From positions 2,914,001-2,978,000 of the forward strand of contig NZ_CP009747.1 in NCBI RefSeq assembly GCF_000800255.1: a stretch of 64,000 bases of DNA, in the 5' to 3' direction. Every line of letters begins with the position of its first letter. Position 1 is the stretch's first letter. Below are positions 8,334 to 17,617 of this stretch, piece after piece. This DNA comes from Pseudomonas parafulva. GTDB taxonomy: Bacteria > Pseudomonadota > Gammaproteobacteria > Pseudomonadales > Pseudomonadaceae. The position numbers and the translations under genes are program-made. The notes beneath the pieces were generated by a model. That model worked only from the letters and a program-made list of their open reading frames with translations. It was not told where the DNA came from and searched no databases.

Positions 8334-10232
8334 TCAGATCTCGACCTGGGTGCCCAGCTCGATCACCCGGTTCAGCGGCAGGTTGAAGAAGCGCAGATTG
8401 CCGTTGGCATTCTTCAGCAAGAAGGCGAACAGGTTGCTGCGCCAGCGCGACATGCCTACCAGACGTGAGGCGATCACCGTCTCGCGGCTGAGGAAGTAGG
8501 TGGTACGCATGGGGCTGAAATCCAGCGCATCGAGATGGCACAGGCGCAGCGCTGCCGGCACGTCCGGCTCATCCATGAAACCGAAATGCAGCAGCACCCG
8601 GAAGAAGCCGTCGCCATAGGCTTCCACCTCGAAGCGCTCGGCCTCCGGCACCCGTGGACGGTCCTCGCTAACCACCGTCAACAGCACCACCTGGCTGTGC
8701 AGCACCTGGTTGTGCAGCATGTTGTGCAACAGCGCGTGGGGCACAGCGTCCGCCCGCGCAGTCAGGAACACTGCGGTGCCTTCGACCCGGTGCGGTGGCT
8801 GGACACGGATACTGCCGATGAACACGGGCAACGGCAGCGCGCCCTCGTCGATGCGCTCCACCAGGATCTGCTTGCCACGCTTCCAGGTACTCATCAACAC
8901 GAACAGCACGATCCCCGCCAACACCGGGAAGGCACCGCCCTGGACGATCTTCGGCACGTTGGCAGCGAAGAACAGCCCGTCTACCAGCAGGAAGCCCACC
9001 AACAAGGGGACGGCCAGCAGCGGCGGCCACTTCCACAGCAGCAGCATCACCGCAGCGACCAGGATGGTGGTCATCAGCATGGTGCCCGTCACCGCGACGC
9101 CGTAGGCCGCAGCCAAGGCGCCAGACGACTCGAACCCGATGACCAGCAACACCACGCCCACCATCAGCGTCCAATTCACCGCGCCGATATAAATCTGGCC
9201 CTGCTCATCGCTGGAGGTGTGCTGGATCTGCATGCGCGGCACATAACCGAGCTGGATGGCTTGGCGAGTCAGGGAGAAGGCCCCGGAAATCACCGCCTGC
9301 GAAGCGATCACCGTGGCCAGGGTCGACAGCGCCACCAGCGGCAGCAAGGCCCAGCTCGGGGCCAGCAGGTAGAAGGGGTTGCGCGCCGCTTCCGGGTTCT
9401 GCAACAGCATCGCCCCCTGGCCGAAGTAATTGAGCACCAGTGCTGGCAGCACCAAGGCGAACCAGGCCCGGGCAATGGGCTTGCGGCCGAAATGGCCCAT
9501 GTCGGCGTAGAGGGCTTCGGCGCCGGTCAGTGCCAGCACCACGGCCCCAAGAATGGCCACGCCCATGCCCGGATGGACGATGAAGAAGTTCAGCGCCCAT
9601 CCCGGATTGAACGCCTTGAGTACCTCAGGGCTCTGCTGGATGCCGTGCACGCCGAGCACCGCGAGCACCAGGAACCACACCACCATGATCGGTCCGAATG
9701 CCTTGCCGATCTTCTCGGTACCGTGCTTCTGCACCAAGAACAACGCCACCAGCACCACCAGCGAGATCGGCACCACCCAATGGTCGATACCCTCGAATGC
9801 CAGCCCCATACCTTCAACCGCCGACAGCACGGAAACCGCCGGCGTGATCATGCTGTCGCCATAGAACAGCGAAGCGCCGACCAGCCCGCAGCCGACCATC
9901 AGCATGCGCAAGCGCGGATATTCGGCCGTGGCGCGTCGCGCCAGCGCGGTGAGTGCCATGGTGCCGCCCTCGCCCTGGTTATCCGCGCGCAGGATGAACA
10001 TGACGTACTTGAACGACACGACCCACAGCAGCGACCAGAGAATCAGCGACAAAATGCCCAGCACCCCGTCATGGTCGACCTGTACGCCGTAACCACCGGT
10101 GAAGACTTCCTTGAGCGTATACAACGGGCTGGTGCCGATATCGCCATAGACCACCCCCACAGCTGCCACCAGCAGGCCCAACGGCCGTGCCGCCCCGTGC
10201 CCGCCCTCGGCGTGACTGCTTGCCTGAACCAT
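8334..10232 (-). CDS. kup: Kup low-affinity potassium uptake protein
   Basis: The 632-residue protein is a KUP/HAK/KT-type proton-coupled potassium transporter in the inner membrane. The family signature [19 protein letters not shown] lies in the first membrane helix, and [17 protein letters not shown] in the next helices. About twelve hydrophobic helices occupy residues 20-430, and the rest is a soluble C-terminal domain ending in TQVEI-like sequence. I chose ATG 10232 ([11 protein letters not shown]) over the upstream in-frame Met at 10343, because the extra 37 residues are Arg-rich and unlike the family, and the resulting length is typical. The gene converges with the mprF operon and is divergent from rimO, sharing a 287-base intergenic region. 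Confidence 0.95.
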   Translation of the reverse strand: MVQASSHAEGGHGAARPLGLLVAAVGVVYGDIGTSPLYTLKEVFTGGYGVQVDHDGVLGILSLILWSLLWVVSFKYVMFILRADNQGEGGTMALTALARRATAEYPRLRMLMVGCGLVGASLFYGDSMITPAVSVLSAVEGMGLAFEGIDHWVVPISLVVLVALFLVQKHGTEKIGKAFGPIMVVWFLVLAVLGVHGIQQSPEVLKAFNPGWALNFFIVHPGMGVAILGAVVLALTGAEALYADMGHFGRKPIARAWFALVLPALVLNYFGQGAMLLQNPEAARNPFYLLAPSWALLPLVALSTLATVIASQAVISGAFSLTRQAIQLGYVPRMQIQHTSSDEQGQIYIGAVNWTLMVGVVLLVIGFESSGALAAAYGVAVTGTMLMTTILVAAVMLLLWKWPPLLAVPLLVGFLLVDGLFFAANVPKIVQGGAFPVLAGIVLFVLMSTWKRGKQILVERIDEGALPLPVFIGSIRVQPPHRVEGTAVFLTARADAVPHALLHNMLHNQVLHSQVVLLTVVSEDRPRVPEAERFEVEAYGDGFFRVLLHFGFMDEPDVPAALRLCHLDALDFSPMRTTYFLSRETVIASRLVGMSRWRSNLFAFLLKNANGNLRFFNLPLNRVIELGTQVEI

Positions 10233-10519
10233 CGACCACTCCCGCAGACGGCCCCACCGGGCCGATAGTATTCGCACCGGACGCACTGCGCAGACTTCAA
10301 AGCACAGCCTGAGACGTCCGAACCGCCGTCGTGCTCCAGCCATTGGCGACAGCCAGAGTCGACGGCGCGAAGCATAGCGCAGCGCTCGTCGCTTTTGTGC
10401 TGGTCAAGCGACCCCGTGCTCGCTAGAATTGCGCACTTTTTGATCAGAGGCGCTGAAAACGCCCGCCTGGATCGCTCCGCCAACGGCCGGGGCGACCTGT
10501 TTCAATACCGAGGTTAGCC

Positions 10520-11851
10520 ATGTCCACCACTCCCGCCACGCCGAAGGTCGGCTTCGTCTCCCTGGGTTGCCCGAAAGCCCTGGTCGACTCCGAGCGCATC
10601 CTCACCCAACTGCGCATGGAAGGCTACGAAGTTGTACCGACCTACGAAGACGCCGACGTGGTGGTGGTCAATACCTGCGGCTTCATCGACAGCGCCAAGG
10701 CCGAATCGCTGGAAGTGATCGGCGAAGCGATCAAGGAGAACGGCAAGGTCATCGTCACCGGCTGCATGGGCGTCGAGGAAGGCACTATCCGCGACGTGCA
10801 CCCCAGTGTGCTGTCGGTCACCGGCCCTCAGCAGTACGAGCAGGTGGTCAACGCCGTTCACGAAGTGGTCCCGCCGCGCCAGGACCACAACCCGCTGATC
10901 GACCTGGTACCGCCTCAGGGCGTCAAGCTGACCCCGCGTCACTACGCGTACCTGAAGATTTCCGAAGGCTGCAACCACAGCTGCAGTTTCTGCATCATTC
11001 CCTCGATGCGCGGCAAGCTGGTCAGCCGCCCGGTCGGTGAAGTGCTGAGTGAAGCCGAGCGGCTGGTCAAGGCGGGCGTCAAGGAGATCCTGGTGATATC
11101 CCAGGACACCAGCGCCTACGGCGTGGACGTCAAGTACAAGACCGACTTCTGGAACGGCCGCCCGGTCAAGACGCGCATGCTCGAACTGTGCGAAGCCTTG
11201 AGCAGCCTGGGTGCCTGGGTGCGCCTGCACTACGTGTACCCCTACCCCAATGTCGACGACGTGATCCCGCTGATGGCCGCCGGCAAGATCCTGCCGTACC
11301 TGGACATCCCCTTCCAGCACGCCAGCCCGAAAGTGCTCAAGGCCATGAAGCGCCCGGCCTTCGAGGACCGCACCTTGGCGCGCATCAAGCAGTGGCGTGA
11401 GCAGTGCCCGGAACTGGTCATCCGCTCGACCTTCATCGTCGGTTTCCCCGGCGAAACCGAGGAAGACTTCCAGTACCTGCTCGATTGGCTCACCGAAGCC
11501 CAGCTCGACCGCGTCGGCTGCTTCCAGTATTCGCCGGTCGAAGGCGCCCCGGCCAATGACCTGGGCCTCGACGAGGTACCCGACGACGTCAAGCAGGATC
11601 GCTGGGACCGCTTCATGGCTCACCAGCAAGCCATCAGCAGCGCACGCCTGCAACTGCGTATCGGCAAGGAGATCGAGGTATTGATCGATGAAGTCGAGGA
11701 GCAGGGTTCGGTCGGCCGCAGCTTCTTCGATGCGCCGGAGATCGACGGCAGCGTGTTCATCGACGGCGATCACGGCTTCAAGCCCGGCGACAAGGTGCGC
11801 TGCCGCATCGTCGATGCCGACGAGTACGACATGTGGGCCGAACCCATCTGA
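10520..11851 (+). CDS. rimO: RimO: ribosomal protein S12 methylthiotransferase
   Basis: The 443-residue radical-SAM enzyme adds a methylthio group to an Asp of ribosomal protein S12. Three Cys of the N-terminal UPF0004 domain that bind the auxiliary cluster are at residues 17 (SLGCPKA), 53 (NTCGF) and 82 (TGCMG). The radical-SAM CxxxCxxC motif is Cys151/155/158 in [10 protein letters not shown]-terminal TRAM domain follows ([15 protein letters not shown]). The motif CPKALVDSE at the start is the RimO form and distinguishes it from MiaB. GAGG lies 6 bases before ATG 10520. The gene is single and divergent from kup. Confidence 0.96.
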   Translation: MSTTPATPKVGFVSLGCPKALVDSERILTQLRMEGYEVVPTYEDADVVVVNTCGFIDSAKAESLEVIGEAIKENGKVIVTGCMGVEEGTIRDVHPSVLSVTGPQQYEQVVNAVHEVVPPRQDHNPLIDLVPPQGVKLTPRHYAYLKISEGCNHSCSFCIIPSMRGKLVSRPVGEVLSEAERLVKAGVKEILVISQDTSAYGVDVKYKTDFWNGRPVKTRMLELCEALSSLGAWVRLHYVYPYPNVDDVIPLMAAGKILPYLDIPFQHASPKVLKAMKRPAFEDRTLARIKQWREQCPELVIRSTFIVGFPGETEEDFQYLLDWLTEAQLDRVGCFQYSPVEGAPANDLGLDEVPDDVKQDRWDRFMAHQQAISSARLQLRIGKEIEVLIDEVEEQGSVGRSFFDAPEIDGSVFIDGDHGFKPGDKVRCRIVDADEYDMWAEPI

Positions 11852-11937
11852 GCGACATCCCCGGTGGCGGCGGCGTGACGGTTTTCCAACCGCCTCGCCC
11901 GCTGCTGTGGCCTCTTCGATAATCCCAGGCGCTGACC

Positions 11938-12396
11938 ATGACCTCGACGTTGACGCTCCATACGCCGCACTATACGGACTATCCGGAGCTGGTACGCGTC
12001 TGGGAAGCCTCCGTCCGAGCCACCCACGATTTCCTGCCGGAGCACTACATCGTGCTGTTGCGCGAGCAGGTCCTGAACCGCTACCTGGATGCTGTGATGC
12101 TGACTTGCTGCCGTGATGGCGCAGGCCGCATCCTCGGTTTCGCCGGCGTGTCCAAGGGCCATGTCGACATGCTGTTCGTCGCACCGGAGTCTCGTGGTCA
12201 AGGCGTCGGCAAGAAATTGCTGCGCCACGCCATCGAGGTGCTCGGCGCCGAGCGTCTGGATGTCAACGAGCAGAATACGCAAGCTTTGGCTTTCTACCTG
12301 CACGAAGGCTTCGAGGTGACGGGACGCTCGGACACCGACGGGCTGGGTCAGCCGTATCCGCTGCTGCACATGCAACTGCGGGCGATCGCCGGGTAG
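11938..12396 (+). CDS. GNAT-family N-acetyltransferase, YjaB-like
   Basis: The 152-residue protein has the acetyl-CoA binding motif A (VAPESRGQGVGKKLL, about residues 81-95) of the GNAT fold. Downstream, DVNEQNTQALAFYLHEGF and TGRSDTDGLGQPYPLL match the E. coli YjaB pattern closely. YjaB-type proteins bind CoA and acetylate an unidentified substrate. No clear Shine-Dalgarno precedes ATG 11938. The gene sits 86 bases after rimO on the same strand, and nothing else links the two functionally. Family assignment is firm and substrate is unknown. Confidence 0.85.
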   Translation: MTSTLTLHTPHYTDYPELVRVWEASVRATHDFLPEHYIVLLREQVLNRYLDAVMLTCCRDGAGRILGFAGVSKGHVDMLFVAPESRGQGVGKKLLRHAIEVLGAERLDVNEQNTQALAFYLHEGFEVTGRSDTDGLGQPYPLLHMQLRAIAG

Positions 12397-12507
12397 GACC
12401 GGGCCTTGAACATCGCATGAAAGGGCCCGGCTCGCGCAGATTGCCCGCCGCAGTCCAGCAGGGACGGGTACAATGAGCACCTTTTCCTGCCCTGCGAATA
12501 CCTGCTC

Positions 12508-13218
12508 ATGTCCGAACCCGTCCGCCTGTCAAAACGCCTCATCGAACAGCTCGGCTGCTCCCGCCGCGAGGCCGAACTGTATATCGAGGGAGGCTGGGTC
12601 ACCGTCGACGGCGTGGTCATCGAGCAACCGCAGTTCAAGGTCGAGTCGCAGCAGGTGGCGTTGCTGCCTGGCGCACGTGCCGAGAGCCTGGAACCGGTGA
12701 CGCTGCTGCTCAACCAACCCGCTGGAATGGACAGCGAAACGGCCCGCAGCAGCCTGAATATGGCCACACTCAGCGAAGCCCATCGCGAGGGTGTGCGGCC
12801 ACTGCATGGTCATTTCGCCCGCCTCAACTGCCTGGCCCCGCTGGAGCGCGGCGCCAGCGGCCTGCAGGTCTTCACCCAGGACTGGCGGGTGACCCGCAAA
12901 GTGGAAGCCGACCTGCGTCGCCTCGAGCAGGAATACATCATCGAGGTGCGCGGCCAGGCTACTCCACAGGCCCTGGAGCGGCTGGCGCGAGGCGCCACAC
13001 GCAACGACCGTGAGCTGCCTCGGGCCAAGGCCAGTTGGCAGAACGAAACTCACTTGCGCCTGGCCATCAAGCACCCACAACCTGGGCAGATTTCCGAACT
13101 ATGTGCCTACCTGCGCCTGGAGATGCTCAGCCTGCGTCGCATCCGGCTTGGCGGTGTGTCGATGGGCAAGCTGGCACTTGGGCAATGGCGCTACCTGGCC
13201 GGCAGCGAACGTTTCTAA
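12508..13218 (+). CDS. RsuA/RluF-family pseudouridine synthase-like protein, probably catalytically altered
   Basis: The 236-residue protein begins with an S4 RNA-binding domain (VRLSKRLIEQLGCSRREAEL through about residue 48) followed by a domain that aligns with RsuA/RluF synthases: LLLNQPAGM matches the usual LNKP-G strand, and LERGASGLQVFTQD matches the catalytic loop. In active enzymes that loop reads GRLDxxxxGL, with the Asp essential. Here the aligned residues are APLE (E in place of D), and the following RQIRRM motif near the C terminus is replaced by PGQISELC. The ending SMGKLALGQWRYL is family-like. Expect RNA binding, but activity is doubtful. It may be a diverged enzyme using Glu or an RNA-binding remnant. 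Confidence 0.75.
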   Translation: MSEPVRLSKRLIEQLGCSRREAELYIEGGWVTVDGVVIEQPQFKVESQQVALLPGARAESLEPVTLLLNQPAGMDSETARSSLNMATLSEAHREGVRPLHGHFARLNCLAPLERGASGLQVFTQDWRVTRKVEADLRRLEQEYIIEVRGQATPQALERLARGATRNDRELPRAKASWQNETHLRLAIKHPQPGQISELCAYLRLEMLSLRRIRLGGVSMGKLALGQWRYLAGSERF

Positions 13219-13265
13219 GCGATACCGCCGCCCTTCTGGGTGGCCCTGAAAAGGATTCGACTCAC

Positions 13266-13727
13266 ATGATCCACAACGATGTCCTGCGCAGCCTGCGCTA
13301 CATGCTCAAGCTGAACGACGCCAAGATGGCCGAGATCATCGCCCTGTCCGGCCTCGAAGTGAACCCGGTGGTGCTGGCCGGCTATATCAAGAAAGAAGAC
13401 GAGGCCGGTTTCGTGCGCTGCCCGGAGCGGGTCATGGCGCATTTTCTCGACGGCCTGGTGATCCACCGTCGCGGCAAGGACGACACCCGTGCGCCGCAGC
13501 CGGTGGAGTTGCCGGTGACCAACAACACCGTCCTGAAAAAACTGCGAGTGGCCTTCGAACTGAAGGAAGACGATCTGCACGTCATTCTCAAGTCGGTCGA
13601 TTTCCCCGTATCCAAGCCCGAGCTCAGTGCCCTGTTCCGTAAAGTCGGCCACGACAACTACCGCGCCTGCGGCGACCAGTTGCTGCGTAACTTCCTCAAG
13701 GGTCTGACCCTTCGCGTGCGTGGCTGA
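13266..13727 (+). CDS. DUF1456 (YehS) family protein
   Basis: The 153-residue protein contains two copies of the DUF1456 repeat: NDVLRSLRYMLKLNDAKMAEI at residues 3-23 and NNTVLKKLRVAFELKEDDLHVI in the second half. Each is a small helical unit with a conserved L-R-x-x-x-L-x-D/E pattern. E. coli YehS has the same two-copy layout and length. No biochemical role is established for the family. I chose ATG 13266 rather than an upstream in-frame start that would overlap the preceding gene heavily. The stop overlaps a possible GTG start of trmO, so the two genes are probably co-transcribed. Confidence 0.88.
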   Translation: MIHNDVLRSLRYMLKLNDAKMAEIIALSGLEVNPVVLAGYIKKEDEAGFVRCPERVMAHFLDGLVIHRRGKDDTRAPQPVELPVTNNTVLKKLRVAFELKEDDLHVILKSVDFPVSKPELSALFRKVGHDNYRACGDQLLRNFLKGLTLRVRG

Positions 13728-13734
13728 GACGACC

Positions 13735-14430
13735 ATGCAACACAGCGTCTCGCCAGTCGGCATCGTTCGCTCCTGCTTCAAGGAAAAGTTCGCCATTCCC
13801 CGTCAGCCGCGCCTGGCGCCTGCGGCTCGCGGCGTGCTGGAACTGCTGCCACCGTTCGATCAAGGCGAAGCGGTGCAGGGCCTGGAGCAGGTCAGCCATG
13901 TCTGGCTGCTGTTCCTGTTCCACCAGGCCTTGGAAGACACACCACGCTTGAAAGTGCGTCCTCCACGCCTGGGCGGTAACAAAAGCATGGGGGTGTTTGC
14001 CACCCGCGCAACCCACCGACCCAACGGCATCGGTCAGTCAGTCGTGCGTCTTGACGGCATAGCGCCCGGGCGGCTGCTGCTGTCAGGGATCGATTTGCTG
14101 GACGGCACGCCGGTGCTCGACATCAAGCCCTACGTGCCTTATGCCGACTGTATCGAGGATGCACGCAACCAGATGGCCAGCGATGCGCCACAGGCGATCG
14201 CTGTTCAGTGGGGCGAAAGTGCTTTGTCCCAGGCGCGCGAGCACGCTCTGCGTTTGGCAGAACCGTTGGTTGAGCTCATCGAGCAATGCCTGGCACAGGA
14301 TCCACGTCCGGCTTACCAGGTGCCATCGCCGGAGCGCGTGTATGGCGTGAAGTTCTGGGATGTACAGGTGCGGTGGCATTATCCGCACCCAGCGCTGATC
14401 GAGGTGCTGGAAGTTGCAAGCGAAGGCTGA
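13735..14430 (+). CDS. trmO: TrmO: tRNA (N6-threonylcarbamoyladenosine37-N6)-methyltransferase
   Basis: The 231-residue protein belongs to the TsaA-like/YaeB family, which methylates t6A37 in Thr tRNAs using SAM. The conserved opening SPVGIVRSCFKEKFAIPRQP and the strongly conserved GVFATRATHRPNGIGQS (SAM-binding beta-barrel) are both present. DIKPYVPYAD is another family block. An in-frame GTG at 13720 would add five residues and overlap the upstream yehS stop. ATG 13735 is preferred because it gives the usual N terminus and a 7-base gap. Length matches E. coli TrmO. It ends at a strong terminator before the convergent fpr gene. Confidence 0.92.
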   Translation: MQHSVSPVGIVRSCFKEKFAIPRQPRLAPAARGVLELLPPFDQGEAVQGLEQVSHVWLLFLFHQALEDTPRLKVRPPRLGGNKSMGVFATRATHRPNGIGQSVVRLDGIAPGRLLLSGIDLLDGTPVLDIKPYVPYADCIEDARNQMASDAPQAIAVQWGESALSQAREHALRLAEPLVELIEQCLAQDPRPAYQVPSPERVYGVKFWDVQVRWHYPHPALIEVLEVASEG

Positions 14431-14489
14431 ATGCTGCTTTCGCCACCGGCCCTGCCGCAGGTGAAACCAGTGCGATAGAGACTTGCAGC

Positions 14490-14523
14490 CATAAAAAAAC
14501 GCAGACTGGGTCTGCGTTTTTTT
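14490..14523. terminator. Bidirectional terminator between trmO and fpr
   Basis: A perfect stem AAAAACGCAGA/TCTGCGTTTTT with loop CTGGG provides a T-tract on both strands, so it can stop transcription from both convergent genes. Confidence 0.9.
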
Positions 14524-14535
14524 GCTGGACTCGCC

Positions 14536-15315
14536 TTACTTCTCGACGAAGGCCCGCTCGATCAGGTAATCACCTGGCTCGCGCATGCGCGGGGAGATTT
14601 TCAGGCCAAAGCTATCCAGCACTTCGCTGGTCTCATCGAGCATGCTCGGGCTACCGCAAATCATCGCACGGTCATCCTGCGGATTGATCGGCGGCAGACC
14701 GATGTCGGTGAACAGCTTGCCGCTGCGCATCAGGTCGGTCAGTCGACCCTGATTCTCGAACGGTTCGCGGGTCACAGTGGGGTAGTAAATCAGCTTTTCC
14801 CTAACCGCCTCACCAAAGAACTCGTTCTGCGGCAGGTGCTCGGTGATGAACTCGCGGTACGCGACTTCATTTACGTAGCGTACGCCGTGAACCAGGATGA
14901 CCTTCTCGAAGCGCTCATAGGTTTCAGGATCCTGAATCACGCTCATGAACGGCGCCAGGCCGGTGCCGGTGCTCAGCAGATAGAGGTGCTTGCCCGGATT
15001 CAGGTCATCCAGCACCAAGGTGCCGGTGGGCTTCTTGCTGATGATGATCTCGTCGCCTTCCTTCAAATGCTGCAGTTGGGAGGTCAGTGGACCATCAGGC
15101 ACCTTGATGCTGAAGAACTCGAGATGTTCTTCCCAGTTGGGCGAGGCGATCGAGTAGGCACGCATGAGCGGACGGCCGCCTTCCTGCTGTAGGCCGATCA
15201 TCACGAACTGACCGTTCTCGAAGCGCAGGCCCGGGTCGCGGGTGCACTTGAAGCTGAACAGGGTGTCGTTCCAGTGGTGCACACTGAGGACACGTTCGTG
15301 GTTCATGTTGCTCAT
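14536..15315 (-). CDS. fpr: Ferredoxin/flavodoxin-NADP+ reductase
   Basis: The 259-residue flavoenzyme moves electrons between NADPH and ferredoxin or flavodoxin, supporting iron-sulfur repair and oxidative-stress defence. The FAD-binding RxYS motif is seen as MRAYSIASP, the pyrophosphate-binding STGTGLAPFMS starts the NADP domain, and the C terminus is aromatic-poor and ends in FVEK, as in bacterial subclass I enzymes. I chose ATG 15315 (MSNMNHERV): a GGAG lies 9 bases upstream, whereas the longer frame adds a Cys/Arg-rich tail. The divergent LysR gene is its known activator FinR in P. putida, and the 120-base spacer contains AT-rich LysR-type half-sites. That regulation is inferred from synteny. 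Confidence 0.95.
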   Translation of the reverse strand: MSNMNHERVLSVHHWNDTLFSFKCTRDPGLRFENGQFVMIGLQQEGGRPLMRAYSIASPNWEEHLEFFSIKVPDGPLTSQLQHLKEGDEIIISKKPTGTLVLDDLNPGKHLYLLSTGTGLAPFMSVIQDPETYERFEKVILVHGVRYVNEVAYREFITEHLPQNEFFGEAVREKLIYYPTVTREPFENQGRLTDLMRSGKLFTDIGLPPINPQDDRAMICGSPSMLDETSEVLDSFGLKISPRMREPGDYLIERAFVEK

Positions 15316-15384
15316 CGAGTGGGGCTCCTGAAGAAAAACGCAGCGCGCACGGGCGCACAATTGCGCGATAGTTTAGGGGCAGCG

Positions 15385-15435
15385 GGAATATCTGTTAACT
15401 TAATTATCAAGATAAGTGTTATCGGTTATATAGAT
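15385..15435. promoter_or_regulatory. Candidate FinR-binding region between fpr and finR
   Basis: A sharply AT-rich stretch in an otherwise GC-rich context contains repeated TTATC/GATAA half-sites (TTATCAAGATAAGTGTTATC). LysR regulators bind such dyads. No experiment-level evidence is available from sequence. Confidence 0.45.
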
Positions 15436-16362
15436 ATGCGATTCACGCTTCGTCAACTTCAGGTCTTCGTCGCCGTCGCCCAGCATCAGAGCGTGTCGCG
15501 GGCTGCTCATCTGCTGGCGCTGTCGCAGTCGGCCGCGAGTACCTCGATCACTGAGTTGGAACGCCAATCCAGTTGCCAGTTGTTCGATCGCGCCGGCAAG
15601 CGCCTGAGTCTCAATGCCCTGGGACACCAACTGCTGCCGCAAGCCGTGGCGTTGCTCGACCAGGCCAAGGAGATCGAAGACCTGCTCAATGGCAAGTCTG
15701 GCTTCGGCTCGCTGGCGGTCGGCGCAACCCTCACCATCGGCAACTACCTGGCGACCCTGCTGATTGGCAGCTTCATGCAGGTGCACCCGGAAAGCCAGGT
15801 TAAGCTGCACGTGCAAAATACCGCGCACATTGTGCACCAGGTGGCGCACTACGAAATTGACCTGGGTCTGATCGAAGGCGACTGTAGCCATCCTGACCTA
15901 GAGGTGCAGCCCTGGGTCGAAGACGAATTGGTGGTGTTCTGCGCGCCCCAGCATCCAATGGCGAAAACCGGCCGGGCCGACATCGCGGCGCTCTCCCAGG
16001 AAGCCTGGATCTTGCGCGAGCAAGGCTCGGGCACGCGTCTGACCTTCGATCAGGCCATGCGCCATCACCGTGCCAACCTGAACATTCGCCTGGAACTCGA
16101 ACACACCGAGGCGATCAAGCGCGCCGTGGAATCGGGCCTTGGCATCGGCTGCATTTCCCGACTGGCCCTGCGCGATGCCTTCCGGCGCGGCAGCCTGGTG
16201 GCGGTAGAAACCCCGGAGTTGGATCTACTGCGGCAGTTCTATTTCATCTGGCACAAACAGAAGTACCAGACCTCGGCCATGCGCGAGTTTCTCGAACTGT
16301 GCCGCAACTTCACGGCCGGCGTGCGACGTAGCGATGAGATCGTGCTGCCGGCCATTGCCTGA
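15436..16362 (+). CDS. finR: LysR-type regulator FinR
   Basis: The 308-residue protein starts MRFTLRQLQVFVAVAQHQSVSRAA, a typical LysR winged helix-turn-helix, and continues with a periplasmic-binding-protein-like effector domain (about 90-300). It is divergent from fpr, the arrangement described in P. putida, where FinR activates fpr under oxidative stress. I chose ATG 15436 because the longer frame from 15274 would run through the fpr promoter and start codon and add unrelated sequence. dgkA converges on it a few bases after the stop. Confidence 0.92.
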   Translation: MRFTLRQLQVFVAVAQHQSVSRAAHLLALSQSAASTSITELERQSSCQLFDRAGKRLSLNALGHQLLPQAVALLDQAKEIEDLLNGKSGFGSLAVGATLTIGNYLATLLIGSFMQVHPESQVKLHVQNTAHIVHQVAHYEIDLGLIEGDCSHPDLEVQPWVEDELVVFCAPQHPMAKTGRADIAALSQEAWILREQGSGTRLTFDQAMRHHRANLNIRLELEHTEAIKRAVESGLGIGCISRLALRDAFRRGSLVAVETPELDLLRQFYFIWHKQKYQTSAMREFLELCRNFTAGVRRSDEIVLPAIA

Positions 16363-16365
16363 GCA

Positions 16366-16731
16366 CTAGCCGAGCAGGATCACACCCCAGACCAGTGCAA
16401 CCATGCTCAGCGCCACCAATTGCGCCGCGCTGCCCATGTCCTTGGCGTTCTTCGACAAGGGATGGCGCTCCAGCGAGATGCGATCAATGGCAGCCTCGAC
16501 TGCCGAGTTGAGCAATTCGACGATCAGCCCCAACAAGCAGACGGCAATGAGCATGGCGCGCTCGCCCCGGCTGACCGGCAACCAGAAGGCCGCGGGAATC
16601 AACAGCACATTGAGCAGTACCAGTTGGCGAAAGGCCGCCTCGCCCTTGAAAGCGGCGCGCAGGCCGTCCAGGGAGTAGCCAGCTGCATTGAAGATACGTT
16701 TCAGGCCGGTCTGGCCCTTGAATGGCGACAT
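16366..16731 (-). CDS. dgkA: Diacylglycerol kinase
   Basis: The 121-residue protein is the small trimeric integral-membrane kinase that phosphorylates diacylglycerol, recycling it from membrane-derived glucan synthesis to phosphatidic acid. Three hydrophobic helices follow an amphipathic N terminus. The signature VELLNSAVEAAIDRI and the ERHPLSKNAKDMGSAAQ block containing catalytic and Mg-ATP ligands are intact. It lies 68 bases downstream of erdR on the same strand, as in P. aeruginosa (PA3604-PA3603), so the two may be co-transcribed. Confidence 0.96.
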   Translation of the reverse strand: MSPFKGQTGLKRIFNAAGYSLDGLRAAFKGEAAFRQLVLLNVLLIPAAFWLPVSRGERAMLIAVCLLGLIVELLNSAVEAAIDRISLERHPLSKNAKDMGSAAQLVALSMVALVWGVILLG

Positions 16732-16799
16732 GAAGGTCCACCTGGGAAAAGCCGGCAGGCTAGTGCAGGCCGGGTCAAAAAAGCGTGAAGCCGCTCGCG

Positions 16800-17450
16800 T
16801 CAGTGCGTCGATACCGATTCAAGTTGTTGCAGCAGCAGCGCAGCCTGCGTCCGGGTGCGCACCCCCAGCTTGCGGAAGATGGCCGTGACGTGGGCCTTGA
16901 TGGTGGCCTCGGAAACGTTCAGTTCATAGGCGATCTGCTTGTTCAGCAAGCCTTCGCAGACCATGGTCAGCACCCGGAACTGCTGCGGCGTAAGGCTGGC
17001 GAGCCCCTCGCTGGCAGCCTTGGCCTCGGCCGAAACATCGACTTTGTCGAACGCCTGGGGCGGCCACCACACCTCGCCGTCCAGTACCTTCTGCACCGCA
17101 TCTTGAATGGTTTCCAAGGGGCTGGACTTGGGAATGAAGCCGCTGGCACCGAATTCACGGGACTTGACCACCACCGCCGCTTCTTCCTGTGCGGACACCA
17201 TCACCACCGGAATCTGCGGATACTGCCCACGCAGCAGGACAAGCCCGGAAAAACCGTAGGCGCCCGGCATGTTCAAATCGAGCAAGACCAGGTCCCAGTC
17301 GGCTTTTTCAGTGAGGCGGGTTTCCAGCTCGGCGATGCTGGCGACTTCCACCAAGCGCACCTGTGGCCCGAGACCGAGGGTCACGGCCTGGCGCAACGCG
17401 CTGCGAAACAGCGGGTGGTCATCGGCAATCAGGATTTCGTATGTAGCCAT
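16800..17450 (-). CDS. erdR: ErdR, NarL/LuxR-family response regulator
   Basis: The 216-residue response regulator has a receiver domain starting MATYEILIADDHPLF, with the phosphoacceptor Asp58 in LLDLNMPG and conserved Lys in IPKSSP, and a LuxR-type helix-turn-helix near the end (LTPQQFRVLTMVCEGLLNKQIAYEL). In pseudomonads the orthologue next to dgkA is ErdR, an orphan regulator in the ethanol-oxidation and acetate cascade. ATG 17450 gives the normal N terminus, whereas the longer frame from 17543 adds 31 unrelated residues. No sensor kinase gene is adjacent. Confidence 0.9.
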   Translation of the reverse strand: MATYEILIADDHPLFRSALRQAVTLGLGPQVRLVEVASIAELETRLTEKADWDLVLLDLNMPGAYGFSGLVLLRGQYPQIPVVMVSAQEEAAVVVKSREFGASGFIPKSSPLETIQDAVQKVLDGEVWWPPQAFDKVDVSAEAKAASEGLASLTPQQFRVLTMVCEGLLNKQIAYELNVSEATIKAHVTAIFRKLGVRTRTQAALLLQQLESVSTH

Positions 17451-17617
17451 CGATCCAGGGGTCCTGTTCTGTGTCGAGCACGGCAACGGCGACTTCGTGG
17501 CCGAATCGGCGCCAAGGATGCCGAGCACCGTGCAGAGGGTCAAGCCAATTACCCAGCGGTTTGGCGCCTGCGGCCGTCCTCACAGTATGAACCTGTCCGG
17601 CCGGCCTGCACCTTGGA

